Assembly (NCBI GenBank): GCA_028826165.1
Contig: JAPDFW010000053.1
Location: 186,001-250,000, forward strand
Direction of reading: 5' to 3'
Source: Anaeramoeba ignava
Lineage: Eukaryota; Metamonada; Anaeramoebidae
DNA length: 64,000 bases
Below the pieces are notes generated by a model. It saw nothing but the letters and a program-made list of their open reading frames with translations. It was not told the DNA's origin and ran no database searches. Below are positions 54,306-64,000 of this stretch, in pieces (position 1 is the stretch's first letter; every line of letters begins with the position of its first letter). Both the position numbers and the translations under genes were made by a program.

Positions 54306-55576
54306 ATGTCACAAACAAAATCACAAGAAGATGTTCCATATTTTTTACAAATGCAAATTAAAGTAATAAATTGATAAATTAAAATTCTTAATTGAAACTA
54401 AAAAGAAAAAATTAAATAAAAGGTTTTTACAAAATGGTTGAATAAATATTTAAAAGAAGCAAAAGAATCAATAACAGATTTACAAAAAGAATTTGAAGAT
54501 GGAGTAAAATTGATAAAATTAGCTGAAGTATTAACAGGAAAAGCGTAAGAAAGCAAAATTAAAATCAAAATCAAAATCAAAATCAAAATTAAAATCAAAA
54601 TCAAAATCAAAATCAAAATCAAAATCAAAATCAAAATTAAAATAAAAATTAAAATAAAAATCAAAATCAAAATCAAAATTAAAATCAAAATCAAAATCAA
54701 AATTAAAATTAAAATTAAAATCAAAATCAAAATCAAAATCAAAATCAAAATCAAAATCAAAATCAAAATTAAAATAAAAATTAAAATCAATATTAAAATC
54801 AAAATCAAAAATCAAAATCAAAATCAAAATCAATATTAAAATCAAAATCAAAATCAAAATCAAAATTAAAATCAAAATCAAAATCAAAATTAAAATCAAA
54901 ATCAAAATCAAAATCAAAATCAAAATCAAAATCAAAATCAAAATCAAAATCAAAATCAAAATCAAAATCAAAATCAAAATCAAAATCAAAATTAAAATCA
55001 AAATGAAAATCAAAATGAAAATCAAAATTAAATAGAATTTCAAGATATATTAAAAATCCAAAAATGAGAATCCAAAAAATTCAGAATCTAAACCTTGCAT
55101 TGAAACATCTTCAAACAGAGAAAAAAATTAAATTGATAGGAGTTTCATCAGAAAATTTTATTGATGGAAATTTAAAAATGATATTAGGATGTATTTGGGA
55201 AATTATTTTAAAATGTTCTATTGAAGAAATTTCAGTTGATAAAGTTAAAGGAAAAGAAGCATTACTTTTATGGTGTCAAAAACAAACTCATGAGTATAAA
55301 AACGTTAACGTGACTGATTTTACATCAAGTTGGAAAGATGGATTAGCATTGGCAGCAATTCTTAATCAAAATGAACCTTCAATGGTTCAGTTTAATTTTC
55401 TTGATCCAAAAAATGAATCAGAAAATTTTATGGTTGTTTTTGAAGCAGCAGATCAATTAGGAATTTATCAAATGCTTGATGTTGAAGATATGCTTGTTGA
55501 TGTTTTAGATGAAAAAGCAATGATGGTTTATTTGGCTGAATATTATCATTTTTTTACAAATCGGGAAAAAAAATAA
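54306..55576 (+). CDS. Tandem calponin-homology (actin-binding domain only) protein
   Basis: Exons 54306..54362, 54423..54544 and 55036..55576 join in phases 0 and 2 to 720 nt, 239 residues. It holds CH1 (VFTKWLNKYLKEA ... GVKLIKLAEVLTG, then RIQKIQNLNLALKHL, GVSSENFIDGNLKMILGCIW) and CH2 (EALLLWCQKQT, FTSSWKDGLALAAIL, LGIYQMLDVEDMLV, KAMMVYLAEYYHFF) and then stops. That is the F-actin-binding domain of alpha-actinin/spectrin without a rod. Exon lengths and phases match those of the next gene (122-nt second exon in both), so it is a tandem duplicate that kept only the actin-binding part. It may compete with or regulate alpha-actinin. Intron 2 (54545-55035) is AAAATC repeat. Confidence 0.85.
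54545..55035. repeat. AAAATC microsatellite intron of the CH-domain gene
   Basis: Nearly pure AAAATC with AAAATT and AAAATG variants; the same motif as the 21.4-22.1 kb array and, in opposite orientation, the GPCR introns. Confidence 0.9.
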
Positions 55577-55930
55577 TTTTTTTTTTTTAAAAAGTGGATT
55601 CCATTTAATTTTTTAATTTTTAATTAATTTTTTTCAAGATTAAATTAAAAAATCAAAAGAGAATAAAACAAAGGAAAAAAATTAAATTTAATTTCAAATT
55701 AAAAATTAATTTAAAAATATTAAAATTTTTGCTTTTTTTTTTTGATTTTTTTTAATTTAAAAAAGAAAAAAAATTTTTTTTTAATTTTTATTTTTCATTT
55801 TTCTTTTAAACACAAAAAAAAAAGAAAATAAAACACAATTAAGTAAATTTAAATTAAAAAAATTTTTTTTTTTTTTTTCGTAATAAATAAAATTAAAATT
55901 AAATTTTAAATTAAAATTAGTTTCAAAAAA
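55577..55930. other. Intergenic spacer between the two CH-domain genes
   Basis: AT-rich with T-tracts and TTTTTCATTTTTCTTTT before the alpha-actinin start. No gene or RNA seen. Confidence 0.6.
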
Positions 55931-58900
55931 ATGTCAAAAGGAGGAAAAGAAGAATTACCAGATTGGGTTAAAATGCAACAAAAGGTAAAAAATAAATAAA
56001 TAATAAATAAATAATAAAAAAAATAAATTCCAGTTGTTTTATTTTGATCATTATCATTATCATTATTATATTTATTTTTTTTAATTTAAAAAAATTTTTT
56101 TTTTCTTATTGATTTTTTTTTTGCCTTCTTTTTAAATTTTTTAAAAATAAAAAAAATAAAAAAAAATAAAAAATAGACTTTCACTCGTTGGTTTAATAAA
56201 CATTTAAAAAGAGTGAAAGAATCAATAACAGATTTACAAGAAGGACTTGAAGATGGATTAAAATTTATAAAATTTGTTGAATTAGTAACAGAAAAAAAGT
56301 AAGAAAGCAAAAAAAAAATTTTAATTTAATTTTAATTTTAAATTTAATTGAATTTTATAATTTAATTTTAAATTAATTTTATTTTATAAATGAATTTTAA
56401 TTTTATAAATGAATTTTAATTGAATTTTTAATTTAATTTTTTATTTTGTTTTTATTTTAAATAGAATTAATCGATATAATAAAAGACCAAAATTGAGAAT
56501 CCAAAAAATTGAGAATATAAAAATTGCAATGGAACAAATTCAAAATGAAAAAAAATTTCAATTTGCAAGTATTGGACCTGAAGATATTGTTGACAAGAAT
56601 TTAAAACTGATATTAGGATTTGTCTGGACAATCATTATGAAGTGTTCTATTGAAGACATTTCCGTTGAAGAACTAACAGCAAAAGAGGCGTTATTATTAT
56701 GGTGCAAAAAACAAACAGCAGGATATCAAAACGTTAACGTTCGAAATTTCACATCAAGTTGGAAAGATGGCTTAGCATTTGCAGCAATTATTCATCACAA
56801 CAAACCATCGATGCTTGATTTTTATTCGCTAGATCAAAAAAAACCGGCAGAAAATCTCGAAACAGCATTTGAAGCGGCGAACCAATTGGGAATTGACAGG
56901 TTTCTTGATGTTGAAGATATGCTTATTGACATTCCTGATGAAAAAGCTGTCATGGCTTATTTGGCTGAATATTTCCAGTACTTCTCATCTGGTGCTAAAC
57001 AGCAAAACGCTGCGCGAAGAATTGGAAAACTCATGGATTTCACACAAGCAAATGATGAGTTGAAACAGGAATATAACCGCTTGGGAGAGGAATTATTGAA
57101 ATGGATCGAGAAAAAAACCGACGAGTTAAATCAACGAGAATTTCCGAATACAAAGGAAGAAATGGAGAAGTTAATCAGCGAATTTGCGGAATATAAAAAT
57201 CACGAGAAACCTCCAAAGGCAACGGAAAAAATCAATTTGGAAGCACTTTATAATACAATTGCAAGAAAATTGGAAGCGCATCAACGGCCAAAGTTCATCC
57301 CAACTGGGCCGAGCGTTGAGAAGATCCAAGAGAAATGGGACGAACTTGAGGAGGCAGAGAAATTGCGGGGAAAGATCCTGAATGAAGAGCTTGGACGCCA
57401 GGAAAGAATTGAGGGTTTGCTGTCGAATTTCAATAACAAAGTGAAAAAATTGGAACAGTTTCATAAGGATAAAAAAAATTATCTAACTTCACCACATGAA
57501 GTTTCAACACTTATGGCCGCGAATCAAGAACTCAAACGTCTCGATGCGTCGGATGATGAGTATGAGAGAAGCAAGAAGAGACTCGAGGAAGTGAAGGAGA
57601 TTGGCAAGAAAATTGTGGAGGAAAATTACAAAGATAAAGATGAAGTTATTGAAAAAATGAAGGAACTTGATGATAAATGGGATGAATTAAAATCACTTTC
57701 GGAAAAACTTCGTGAGAAGCTCGAGAACGACAAGAAACGCGAAGAGAGAAAGGAGTATTTGAGAAAGAAATGGGGCCAACTTGCAAAGGATTATACCCGT
57801 TGGATTAAGGATGAATCGGATTCAATTCGTGTTTATGAATTCGGTTACACTTTGGAAGCCGTTGAAAAATACAAGTCTCCTATGGAGGAAAATGAGAAGA
57901 ATTACCGCAATCAATCCGATGGAAAATATCAAAAACTCGAGAAATTATGGAAGAAAATGCAAGATATTGGAATCGAAGATAACCGTTATACTGCCTTGAC
58001 TTTGGATGATGTTAAAGACGTTCATAAACAACTTGAAGATGAATTGGAGAAAAGAAATCAAGCGTATAAAAAGGAACTTGAAAGACAGATTGCGATGGAT
58101 GAGAAAAGAAAAGAGTTTGCAAAAGCTGCTGATGATTTCTTGGAATATTTAAAGGAGCATTTGGAAGAAATCAACAAACCAACTGGCGAACCACAACCAC
58201 TTATTGAAGCCATTAAAGGAATTCATCAAGATGGCGCACCAAGTAAGGAAGAACTTGAGAAGGTCATCAAAATTGACCAGGAAATGCGGGAAATGGGAAT
58301 CCCTGATAATAAATACACTGAACACACTGTCGCCTCTCTTGGATCAAAAAGAACCCAAGATATCGATCTCTATGTCGATAATTACATCGCTGCGCTTAAT
58401 GAAGAACACAAACAAAAAGAGCTCTACAAACTCCGCGCAACCAAATGGATCGAAGAAGTTAACGCCATTATTGAAAAATTGCAAGCGTTAAGTTTCGATA
58501 ATACTCTTGAAGATGCTCGCGCTAAAACTGCAGACTTTGCTGAATATATGAGCACTCAACACTCAGAAAAATCCGCACAAAAAACTTTGATCGAAAATCT
58601 TGCAGATGATATCAGCAAGTATTTGAAGGCACAACCTTATAACAGACCCGAATTTGTGTATGAAGATGGATTGTCACTCGAGGATATTGAAGCGAAATGG
58701 AAAGAATTAGAAAAAGAAGAAGCAGATCACAAGAAGAAAATAGACGACGAAGTTAAACGACAAGAATTATGTGATGAACTTCAAAAACGGTTCCATGATC
58801 GCGCAGCAAATCTTCAACGATATATCGATGCCTCATCGCATTATCTCAAGGCAAACGAAGAAATCAAGACTATTAATCTTGCTCAGACTCAAATCAACCG

Positions 58901-61900
58901 ACTGGAAAATTTCAAGAAGGATCTTGAAGAATCAAAGGAACTTGTTAGTGATCTTAAGGAATTAAAGAATCAACTTGAAGAGAATAAATATCATAAAATT
59001 TCCGAAATTGCAGAGAAATTAGAGAAATTAGAAGAAGAATGGAAAGCGTTATCTGGACTTCAAGACGAGAAAAAGAAACGACTTGATGATATTTACGAGA
59101 AAATGGATGAGAAAAGAAAAGAATTTGCAAAAGCTGCTGATGATTTCTTGGAATATTTAAAGAAACATTTGGAAGAAATCAACACACCAACTGGCGAACC
59201 ACAACCACTTATTGAAGCCATTAAAGGAATTCATCAAGACGGCGCACCAAGTAAGGAAGAACTTGAGAAGGTCATCAAAATTGACCAGGAAATGCGGGAA
59301 ATGGAAATCACAGACAATAAATACACTGATCACACTGTCGCCTCATTGTCGTCCAAACGCGCAAGAGATATCGATGGTTATGTCCATAATTACATCTCTG
59401 CATTGAATGAAGAACAACAGCAAAAAGACTTCTACAAACAACGCGCAACCAAATGGATGGAAGATGTTAACGGAATGATCCAAAAATTGCAAGCGTTAAG
59501 TTTCGATAATACTCTTGAAGATGCTCGCGCTAAAACCGCAGACTTTGCTGAATATATCAACACTCAACACTCAGAAAAATCCGCGCAAAAAACAACAATC
59601 GCAAATCTGTCAGACAACATCAACAGCTATCTTAAGCATCAACCTTACAACAGACCCGAATTCGCGCATCCCGAAGGATTATCACCTGATGATCTTGAGA
59701 CAAAATGGAAAGAATTACATCAAGAAGAATCAGAACACAGGAAGAAAATAGACAAAGAACTTAAACGACAAGAAAAATGTGATGAACTTCAAAAACAGTT
59801 CCATAATCGCGCAGCAAATCTCCAACGATATATCGATGCTTCATCGCATTATTTCAATGCGGAAGAAGAAATTCAAACTCTTCAAACTGCCCAAATCCAA
59901 CTTCGTAAGCTTGATAACTCCAAGACAGCACTTGAAAACAGCAAGAGCAACGTTGATAAACTCAAAAAAATTGAGAATGATTTAAAAGAACATAATTATC
60001 ACAAGATTGATGATATTTCTGATGAAATGAATAAATTGGAAAGTGCTTGGAATTCTTTGTTTGAACTTCACGACGCAAAGAAAAAGCGACTTGATGATGC
60101 TCTTGAACGTGAGCAACACAAAGATTCTTTGCGCAGAGAATTTGCCGAGAAGGCTGGCTCATACCGCGTCTGGTTTAGAAAGGCTGGTGCTCAATGCAGA
60201 GACTTTTCTTTCGGCAGATCTCTTGAAGAGGTCAAAGCTTTTAAAGAAAAACTTGATCAAGCAAACCAGGAAATGACAGAGAAATCTCAAGAATTTAAAT
60301 CGGAACTTTCTGATCTTGACCAGAAAATGAAGGAGTTGAATGTTACAGAGAATAGATTCACTCGTATTACTTTGGATGATGTTAATAATTTCAATGATGA
60401 ACTTTTAGGATTGATTAAAAAGAAGAATGATGCTTATGATACTGAGTTAGCACGACAAGAGGCTATGGAAGGTTAATATCTATTAAAATTCAATTTAATT
60501 TAAAAATTTATTTAAAATATTTAAAAATTAATTTAAAAATTTATTAAAATATTTATAAATTTAATTTAAAATTTTATTTAAAAATTTATTTAAAAATTTA
60601 TTTAAAAATTTATTTAATAATTTATTTAATAATTTATTTAATAATTTATTAAAAATTTATTAAAAATTTATTTAAAAATTTAAAATATTTAAAAATAGAA
60701 AAAAGAATCGAATTCGCTAAAGAAGCTGATAATTTCGTTAAACTTCTCAACGAAAAAAAAGAACAATTCGACCAAATCACAGGAGAACCAGAAGAAAAAA
60801 CTGAACAAGTAAACAAAATCTACGAAGAAGGAAAACCAACAGATGAACAATTCACAAAACTTCAACAACTCGACGCAGAAAGTAAAGCAATGAAAATTGT
60901 CCAAAACAAACACACAGAATTGGACATGCAGATCTTAAAAACAAAGAAAAAATGGTACGATAACTTCGTTGCTAATTTACTTGCTTCAATCGAAGAAGAA
61001 AAAAAAATGAAGGAACGTGCTGCTCAACTCCAAAAAGAATGGGAATCTAAAAGAAAGAACGAGGAAATGATCCAGGAATACGCAGCAAAATCACAAGAAC
61101 TTAACTCATGGATCGAGATTGCCACAGAAAAAATGACAGAACCAATAACATCTACAACTCCTCAAGAAAACGAAACCCTTAAGAATGAATATGACCAATT
61201 TTTGCCTCAAAAAGAACCCCGTGAAAATGAATACAAAGAACTCCAAGACCTCGCAAACAAAATGAACGAGGCAGAAATCACGAACTTTTCAGGTTTGCCA
61301 ATCGAAACCGTTGCCGGAAAGTGGAACGAAATTTCGACTTTAATTGAACAAAGAAAAGACGATCTTGAAAAAGATGCTCAAAAACAAGAAGCTCACGAAA
61401 AACTCAGAATCCAATTCGCAGACATGGCAAATGATCTCCATGAATACATGACAAAAACCAAGAAAGACGTTTCAGAGCTTTCAGGCAATCTTGATGATCA
61501 ACTTGAAGTCGTCAAGAAAATCATCAGTGAACTCATTTCCAAAAAATCTGTCATCGATTCACTTACTGATCTTGAATCCGAAATGGAGGCTCAACATATC
61601 AAGCAAAACCCTCATACCGCTCACACCGTCCCTGAAACAAAACAAACATATTCGCAACTTATGGATTTCGCCAACAAACAACAGGACGAAATTACAAATC
61701 AAAATCTCGAATCACAAGGAAAGAAAGTTACCGAACAGCAAATGAAGGAGTTCCGTGAGGTCTTTGACCACTTCGACAAAAACAAATCAGGCTCTCTTGA
61801 TAAACTCGAATTCTCTGGTTGTCTCAAAAGTCTTGGTGAGGATATGAGCGATGAGGAACTTGATAAAGTTTTCCAACAAATTGATACCGATAAATCTGGT

Positions 61901-62137
61901 AAAATTGAATTTGATGAGTTTGTTACTTTTATGGCTTCAAGAACTGTTGATATGGATACTAAAGACCAAATTCTTGAGTCTTTTAGAGACCTTTCTAAAA
62001 CACCGGGAATTATTACTGAGCAAGAATTCCAAGATTATTTCTCAAAAGAACAAATTGAATACTTTAAACAACATATGCCTCAAGAAGGTGATGGTTATAA
62101 TTATGAGAAATGGACTCAAGATGTTTTTGATCGATAA
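55931..62137 (+). CDS. Alpha-actinin-like actin crosslinker with an enlarged rod
   Basis: Exons 55931..55984, 56177..56298, 56465..60471 and 60699..62137 join in phases 0, 2 and 1 to 5,622 nt, 1,873 residues, twice the usual alpha-actinin length of about 890. CH1-CH2 occupies residues 1-240 (RWFNKHLKRVKESITDL, LLLWCKKQT, FTSSWKDGLAFAAIIHHNKP, FLDVEDMLIDIPDEKAVMAY). A long helical, spectrin-repeat-like rod follows with recurrent W (EAKWKELEKEE, KWIEEVNAIIEKL). Two EF-hands with canonical loops (DKNKSGSLDKLE and DTDKSGKIEFDE, about 61770-61925) and a degenerate EF pair close the protein. It crosslinks F-actin, with likely calcium control. The rod contains a 1,008-bp internal duplication (58096-60111). 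Intact throughout. Confidence 0.88.
58096..60111 (+). repeat. Two tandem 1,008-bp copies in the alpha-actinin rod
   Basis: Copy 1 is about 58096-59103 and copy 2 about 59104-60111, each 336 codons starting MDEKRKEFAKAADDFLEYLK and containing TGEPQPLIEAIKGIHQDGA. DNA identity is near-perfect over the first about 170 bp and falls later. A third, more diverged start follows in exon 4 (EKRIEFAKEADNFVKLL, 60699). Confidence 0.85.
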
Positions 62138-62461
62138 ATTCAATTCAAAACAAACAATTTAAAACAATTTAAAACAATTTAAAAAAATTCAAAATTCAAT
62201 CAAAAAAATTCAAAACAATTTAAAACAATTTAAAACAATTTAAAACAATTTGTACTGGTTTTCTTAACTCAACAGAACAAAAAAAAAACAAATGAACTTT
62301 TTCCGTTTTTTTTTCACTTTTTTTCTTTCTTTCAAAATTTCAAAACAAAACAAAACAAAACAAAACAATTTTTTTTTCAATTCAAAAAAAAAAACAAAAC
62401 TAAAAAAAAAACAAAATTCATTCATTTTTCATTTTTTTCATTTATTTTTTTGCTTTTAAAA
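62138..62461. other. Intergenic region with AATTTAAAAC repeats
   Basis: TTTAAAACAA units run to about 62255, then homopolymer tracts, AACAAAACAAAACAAAAC and a CATTTTTCATTTTTTTCATTT leader before the CDC50 start. No gene seen. Confidence 0.65.
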
Positions 62462-63929
62462 ATGTTAAGAAAAAGTTCTTCTCAAAAACCTAAAAATACT
62501 CCTTTTAGACAACAAAAACTTAAAGCTTGGCAACCAATTTTAACTCCAAGAATTATTATTCCTTGTAGTTTTATTTTTGGTTTTTTTTTTCTTTTAATTG
62601 GTATTTTACTTGTTGTTTCTGTTAATTCAGTTGTTGAATTTTCAAAAAGATATGATAATCTTTGTGCTGAAGGTGCAAATTGCACTATTACTATTGGTAA
62701 ATAAAGTTTCATTAACCATTCATTTTTTAATTTCAATTTACCATCAATTTTAATTTTATAAATGAATTTTAATTTTAATTTTAATTTTAATTATAATTTT
62801 AATTTTAATTTTAATTTTAATTATAATTTTAATTTTATAAATGAATTTTAATTTTAATTTTAATTTTAATTTTAATTTTAATTTTAATTTTAATTTTAAT
62901 TTTAATATTAATTTTAATTTTAATTTTATTTTTAATTTTAATTTTAATTTTAATTTTAATTTTAATTTTAATTTTAATTTTAATTTTAATTTTAATTTTA
63001 ATTTTATAAATGAATTTTAATTTTAATTTTAATTTTAATTTTAATTTTAATTTTAATTTTAATTTTAATTTTAATTTTAATATTAATTTTAATTTTAATT
63101 TTAATTTTAATTTTAATTTTAATTTTAATTTTAAATGAATAATTTTAATTTTAATTTTAATTTTAATTTTAATTTTAATTTTTAATTTTAATTTTTAATT
63201 TTAAATTTTAATTTTAATTTTAATTTTTAATTTTAATTTTAATTATAATTTTAATTTTAATTTTAATTTTAATTTTAATTTTAATAATTTTAATATTAAT
63301 TTTAATTTTAATTTTAATTTTAATTTTAATTTTAATTTTAATTTTAATTTTAATTTCAATTTTAATTTTAATTTTAATTTCAATTTACCATCAATTTTAA
63401 TTTTAATTTTAATTTTAATTTTAATTTTAATTTTAATTTTAATTTTAAATTTTAATATTAATTTTAATTTTAATTTTAATTTTAATTTTATTTTTAATTT
63501 TATTTTTAATTTTAATTTTAATAATTGATGATTTAGATATTTCAAAAAAGATGAAACATCCTGTATATTTTTATTATGAATTAACAAATTTTTATCAAAA
63601 TCATCGAAGATATGTAAAATCACGATGTGATGAACAACTTAGAGGTCAAAGTGTTACTTATAATGATATGAAAGATTGTAAACCAAAAAGATCAAGAAAT
63701 GATAAAGATAATCCTGATGATTTTTATTTACCTTGTGGTTTAATAGCTGCTTCAAATTTTAATGGTAATTTAATTTTTTTTATAAATTCTTTTTCATTTA
63801 AATATTAAAATTTAAAATTTAAATTAAATTTAAAAAGATACTTTTACAATTAAAAATCAAGCTTCAGAAGTTGTTGGATTTGATTCATCAGGAATTGCTT
63901 GGAAATCTGATTTAGAAAAAAAATTTAAA
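62462..63929 (+). CDS. CDC50/LEM3 P4-ATPase beta subunit, 5' part (gene runs off the right edge)
   Basis: Exons 62462..62696, 63537..63764 and 63838..63929 join in phases 1 and 1; the next donor (GTAGAATC, 63930) starts an intron that passes the window end. Residues include TPFRQQKLKAWQPILTPR, a TM (IPCSFIFGFFFLLIGILLVV), CAEGANCTITIG (lumenal Cys), then VYFYYELTNFYQNHRRYVKS, DCKPKRS, LPCGLIAASNFN and DTFTIKN, all hallmarks of CDC50. CDC50 proteins chaperone flippases from ER to Golgi and plasma membrane. The second TM and C-terminus are not in the window. Intron 1 is 840 nt of ATTTTA repeat, intron 2 is 73 nt. Confidence 0.9.
62697..63536. repeat. AATTTT microsatellite intron of the CDC50 gene
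   Basis: AATTTT hexamers with TTTTATAAATGAATTTT units: the reverse complement of the RPS20/SLU7/kelch intron element, inserted in opposite orientation to transcription. Confidence 0.9.
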
Positions 63930-64000
63930 GTAGAATCAAAATCCAAACTCAAATTCAAAATCAAAATTAAATACAAAATTAAATTCAATTCAAAATTAAA
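63930..64000 (+). other. Start of CDC50 intron 3
   Basis: Donor GTAGAATC followed by AAAATCCAAACTCAAATTC, a hexamer-type tract running off the window. Confidence 0.6.

Noticed and set aside
54398-55043. Minus-strand ILILIL ORFs
   Set aside because: Antisense of an AAAATC intron and of the CH1 exon.
1-64000. tRNA, rRNA or snRNA genes
   Set aside because: No stretch with the composition or conserved blocks of these RNAs was found by eye; a covariance search would be needed to exclude small divergent ones.

Overview
This is an extremely AT-rich eukaryotic nuclear window. Genes carry short-to-long spliceosomal introns (GTA..AG) packed with microsatellites, alternate freely between strands, and sit close together. 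The gene set points to a free-living or anaerobic amoeboid protist: cAMP-receptor-like GPCRs, many BTB proteins (ANK-BTB, RCC1-BTB, BTB-BACK-TLDc, BTB-coiled coil), a saposin-like secreted peptide, alpha-actinin, Rab32, a VPS9 GEF, a NimA-type flavoprotein and a TKL-like kinase. BTB/TLDc abundance, AT-richness and a Nim-type gene fit an Anaeramoeba-like metamonad best. That assignment is inference; a Dictyostelium-like amoebozoan is the alternative.

Layout. 0-3.9 kb: two tandem minus-strand GPCR paralogues, both with a conserved 31-nt micro-exon, and introns filled with hexanucleotide repeats. 3.9-12.7 kb: decayed exon relics, then a striking minus-strand gene of 26 coding exons in which nearly every 129-nt exon encodes exactly one armadillo-like repeat; the exon-intron unit (about 290 bp) is tandemly multiplied. 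12.8-15.3 kb: a BTB/coiled-coil gene. 15.3-16.8 kb: intergenic AT tandem repeats. 16.8-21.3 kb: Nim-type flavoprotein and a Prp22/DHX8 helicase. 21.3-23.6 kb: AAAATC microsatellite. 23.6-29.2 kb: ankyrin-BTB gene followed by BTB-BACK-TLDc gene. 30.1-33.1 kb: unrecognised helical protein and Rab32-like GTPase. 33.4-37.2 kb (minus): VPS9-domain GEF with a giant Asn/Leu repeat, and a PB1-UBA protein. 37.2-38.6 kb: satellite-like array. 38.7-40.7 kb: saposin-like protein and ribosomal protein S20. 40.9-44.3 kb: RCC1-BTB followed by a second BTB-BACK-TLDc gene, paralogous in layout to 23.6-29.2 kb. 44.4-49.5 kb: kinase and SLU7, divergent. 49.7-54.2 kb: ankyrin-DHHC palmitoyltransferase and kelch protein, divergent. 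54.3-62.1 kb: a CH1-CH2-only protein followed by a 1,873-residue alpha-actinin-like protein. 62.5-64 kb: 5' part of a CDC50 gene.

Functional themes: vesicle traffic (Rab32, VPS9, CDC50, DHHC), second-step splicing (Prp22 and SLU7), actin crosslinking, and a multigene BTB system with interchangeable repeat domains. Exon junctions were assigned by hand from splice sites and phase; most multi-exon models close exactly in frame. Several conserved genes (Prp22, SLU7, RCC1-BTB, ANK-BTB) carry single-base frame breaks that are either consensus errors or real lesions. No rRNA, tRNA or CRISPR was seen.
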